From the NCBI GenBank assembly GCA_034432855.1, contig DAOUBA010000190.1, positions 1 through 5,944 of the forward strand: a stretch of DNA of 5,944 nucleotides. The letters run 5' to 3'. The stretch is from DAOUBA01 sp034432855. GTDB lineage: Bacteria > Chloroflexota > Anaerolineae > B4-G1. Shown piece after piece: positions 5,401-5,944 of the stretch. A program made the position numbers and the translations under genes. The notes beneath the pieces are model-generated. The model was not told the origin of the DNA, ran no database searches, and worked only from the letters and a program-made list of their open reading frames with translations. Every line of letters begins with the position of its first letter. The stretch's first letter is position 1.

Positions 5401-5637
5401 CTATGAGCGAGTTGCCGGTGTCCCAGTGGCCGGCACTTGCCGCACCTGGTTCGTGCAGACTGTGGTCCGCACTGCACTGCATAGGCAGGCTGAATAGTTA
5501 CTCTGTCCCTGGTACTCGCGGATCTCCACCGCGGGCAACTGCGTCACATCGCCCTCCGTCACCGGAGAAACCCGCGGTCCATCACAGGCCACCAACGAAC
5601 CAATCAACAAACAAACCAACAAACCACCCCACCTCAT
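5401..5637 (-). pseudogene. truncated lipoprotein, probably the N-terminus of a molybdopterin-dependent oxidoreductase
   Basis: The ORF encodes 78 residues. The ATG at 5635-5637 has AGGAG 9 bases upstream (5647-5651). Residues 1-18 are a lipoprotein signal peptide: Arg2, hydrophobic LLVCLLIGSLVA, and a lipobox LVAC with Cys18, so the product would be membrane-anchored outside the cytoplasm. After a linker, LPAVEIREYQGQ (34-45) resembles, from memory, the region just before the catalytic domain of sulfite-oxidase-like molybdopterin oxidoreductases. From residue 46 (about 5502) the sequence turns Cys/Ser/Thr-rich, loses family resemblance, and stops at 5401. No other frame downstream resumes a recognisable domain. 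I therefore read it as a gene cut at about 5502. The alternative is a genuine short lipoprotein. The overlap with the membrane-protein remnant upstream supports an original operon. Confidence 0.55.
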
Positions 5638-5747
5638 TCCCCACAACTCCTCTCTTTGCGTATCCTCGACCGTCCCCACACGGCAATGACCACGTGGACA
5701 AGCGCGAGGACGAGCAACGGCACGTCCGTGTAGTGGTGCCAAATGTA
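5634..5747 (-). pseudogene. C-terminal remnant of a membrane protein, possibly a cytochrome b-like partner
   Basis: A frame with no start codon of its own runs 37 codons from a TGA at 5748-5750 to a TGA at 5634-5636. It contains WHHYTDVPLLVLALVHVV followed by IAVWGRSRIRKER: a transmembrane helix with a basic cytoplasmic-type tail, a normal end for a polytopic membrane protein. Histidines before and within the helix would suit a heme-b subunit (cytochrome b561 or DUF4405-like), a common partner of lipoprotein molybdopterin oxidoreductases; this is an inference. Its stop overlaps the lipoprotein start as ATGA, the arrangement expected in a real operon. The upstream part of the gene is missing, since the sequence beyond about 5747 is AT-rich with stops. 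Confidence 0.5.
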
Positions 5748-5770
5748 TCACAAGCATACCACAGCACCGT

Positions 5771-5810
5771 AATAAAGTCCATAGTTTTCTACTAAATTAG
5801 CATTAGAAAA
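5771..5810. other. AT-rich patch with a dyad next to the operon remnant
   Basis: Only about 9 of 40 bases are G or C (about 22%), in a window that is otherwise GC-rich. It contains the inverted repeat TTTTCTA (5785-5791) / TAGAAAA (5804-5810), with a small inner palindrome CTAAATTAG (5792-5800). No promoter hexamer pair with proper spacing was found on either strand. It could be a rearrangement scar, the edge of transferred DNA or a protein-binding site. The wider stretch 5748-5831 holds no gene that I can see. Confidence 0.5.
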
Positions 5811-5831
5811 GCGCTCCCAGCCCCTGGCCGT

Positions 5832-5944
5832 CTAACCATCACTTATTAGCGGTGACTGCTCAGAAACAGATGCAAGAGCAGATCGGCGGGCGGCATGCTG
5901 CCTGACCAAGTCGCGCACCGTAGCGAGCGGGTCGTGATGCAGCT
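5832..5944 (-). CDS. possible C-terminal end of a gene entering from the right edge
   Basis: A minus-strand frame is open from the window edge to a TAG at 5832-5834 (about 37 codons). The part nearest the edge reads LHHDPLATVRDLVRQHAARR, with mostly G/C-ending codons and a plausible amphipathic helix. The last ~16 codons shift to A/T-ending codons and low-information sequence. It may be a true gene end, a decayed one, or chance. No family is recognised, and the start lies outside the window. Confidence 0.22.
   Translation of the reverse strand, partial: LHHDPLATVRDLVRQHAARRSALASVSEQSPLISDG

Noticed and set aside
5246..5482. A 78-codon minus-strand ORF overlapping the truncated lipoprotein in another frame
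   Set aside because: It runs through both hairpin clusters, including the 30-bp palindrome, and shows no domain. I also checked it as a frameshifted continuation of the oxidoreductase and saw no resemblance.
5259..5795. A 178-codon plus-strand ORF across the right-hand region, rich in Pro, Thr and Asn
   Set aside because: Its middle reads the complement of the lipoprotein signal peptide (low-complexity CAAACAAAC sequence), it crosses the hairpin cluster, and it has no ribosome binding site or domain.
1..5944. CRISPR array, tRNA or rRNA gene, complete insertion sequence, toxin-antitoxin pair
   Set aside because: I saw no regularly spaced direct repeats, no cloverleaf or rRNA-like sequence, no transposase motifs and no toxin-antitoxin-like gene pair.

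Overview
The window comes from a GC-rich bacterium (third codon positions mostly G or C) with strong Shine-Dalgarno sequences and compact same-strand gene packing. The gene mix (YqhD-type aldehyde reductase, aldo/keto reductase, Nudix enzymes, lipoprotein with a standard lipobox) and the many short GC-rich intergenic palindromes would fit Chloroflexota or a similar free-living lineage. That placement is a weak inference, because no marker gene is present.

All convincing genes lie on the minus strand and read right to left. A promoter at about 5203-5231 opens the series. It runs: RluB-type 23S rRNA pseudouridine synthase (4463-5185), ADP-ribose-pyrophosphatase-like Nudix hydrolase (3813-4463, start and stop codons overlapping), a gap of about 94 bp, aldo/keto reductase (2738-3718), a possible 37-residue small protein (2620-2733), YqhD-type NADPH-dependent alcohol/aldehyde dehydrogenase (1452-2606), a palindrome in the next gap, Est30-like alpha/beta hydrolase (632-1390), and a second Nudix hydrolase with a perfect Nudix box (172-639, overlapping by 8 bp). 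The series ends in a cluster of four hairpins (9-116), at least one of which looks like an intrinsic terminator.

The right end (5186-5944) has no intact gene that I can support. It holds a 30-bp palindrome that is a 29/30 inverted copy of the one between yqhD and the esterase gene, a second hairpin cluster, and what looks like debris of an older operon. That debris is the last ~35 codons of a membrane protein, overlapping by ATGA the first ~45 codons of a lipoprotein resembling a molybdopterin-dependent oxidoreductase. Both ends of this ~240-bp island lose their reading frames abruptly. Beyond it is a 40-bp stretch of about 22% GC.

Functionally, two NAD(P)H carbonyl reductases, two nucleotide-diphosphate hydrolases and a carboxylesterase suggest general clean-up of reactive aldehydes, esters and damaged or surplus nucleotides, transcribed behind an rRNA modification enzyme. 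This is inferred from gene order only. I see no clear sign of a defence, mobile or otherwise new multi-gene system. The most unusual items are the dispersed palindrome pair, the operon remnant and the small ORF that exactly fills the aldo/keto reductase-yqhD gap.
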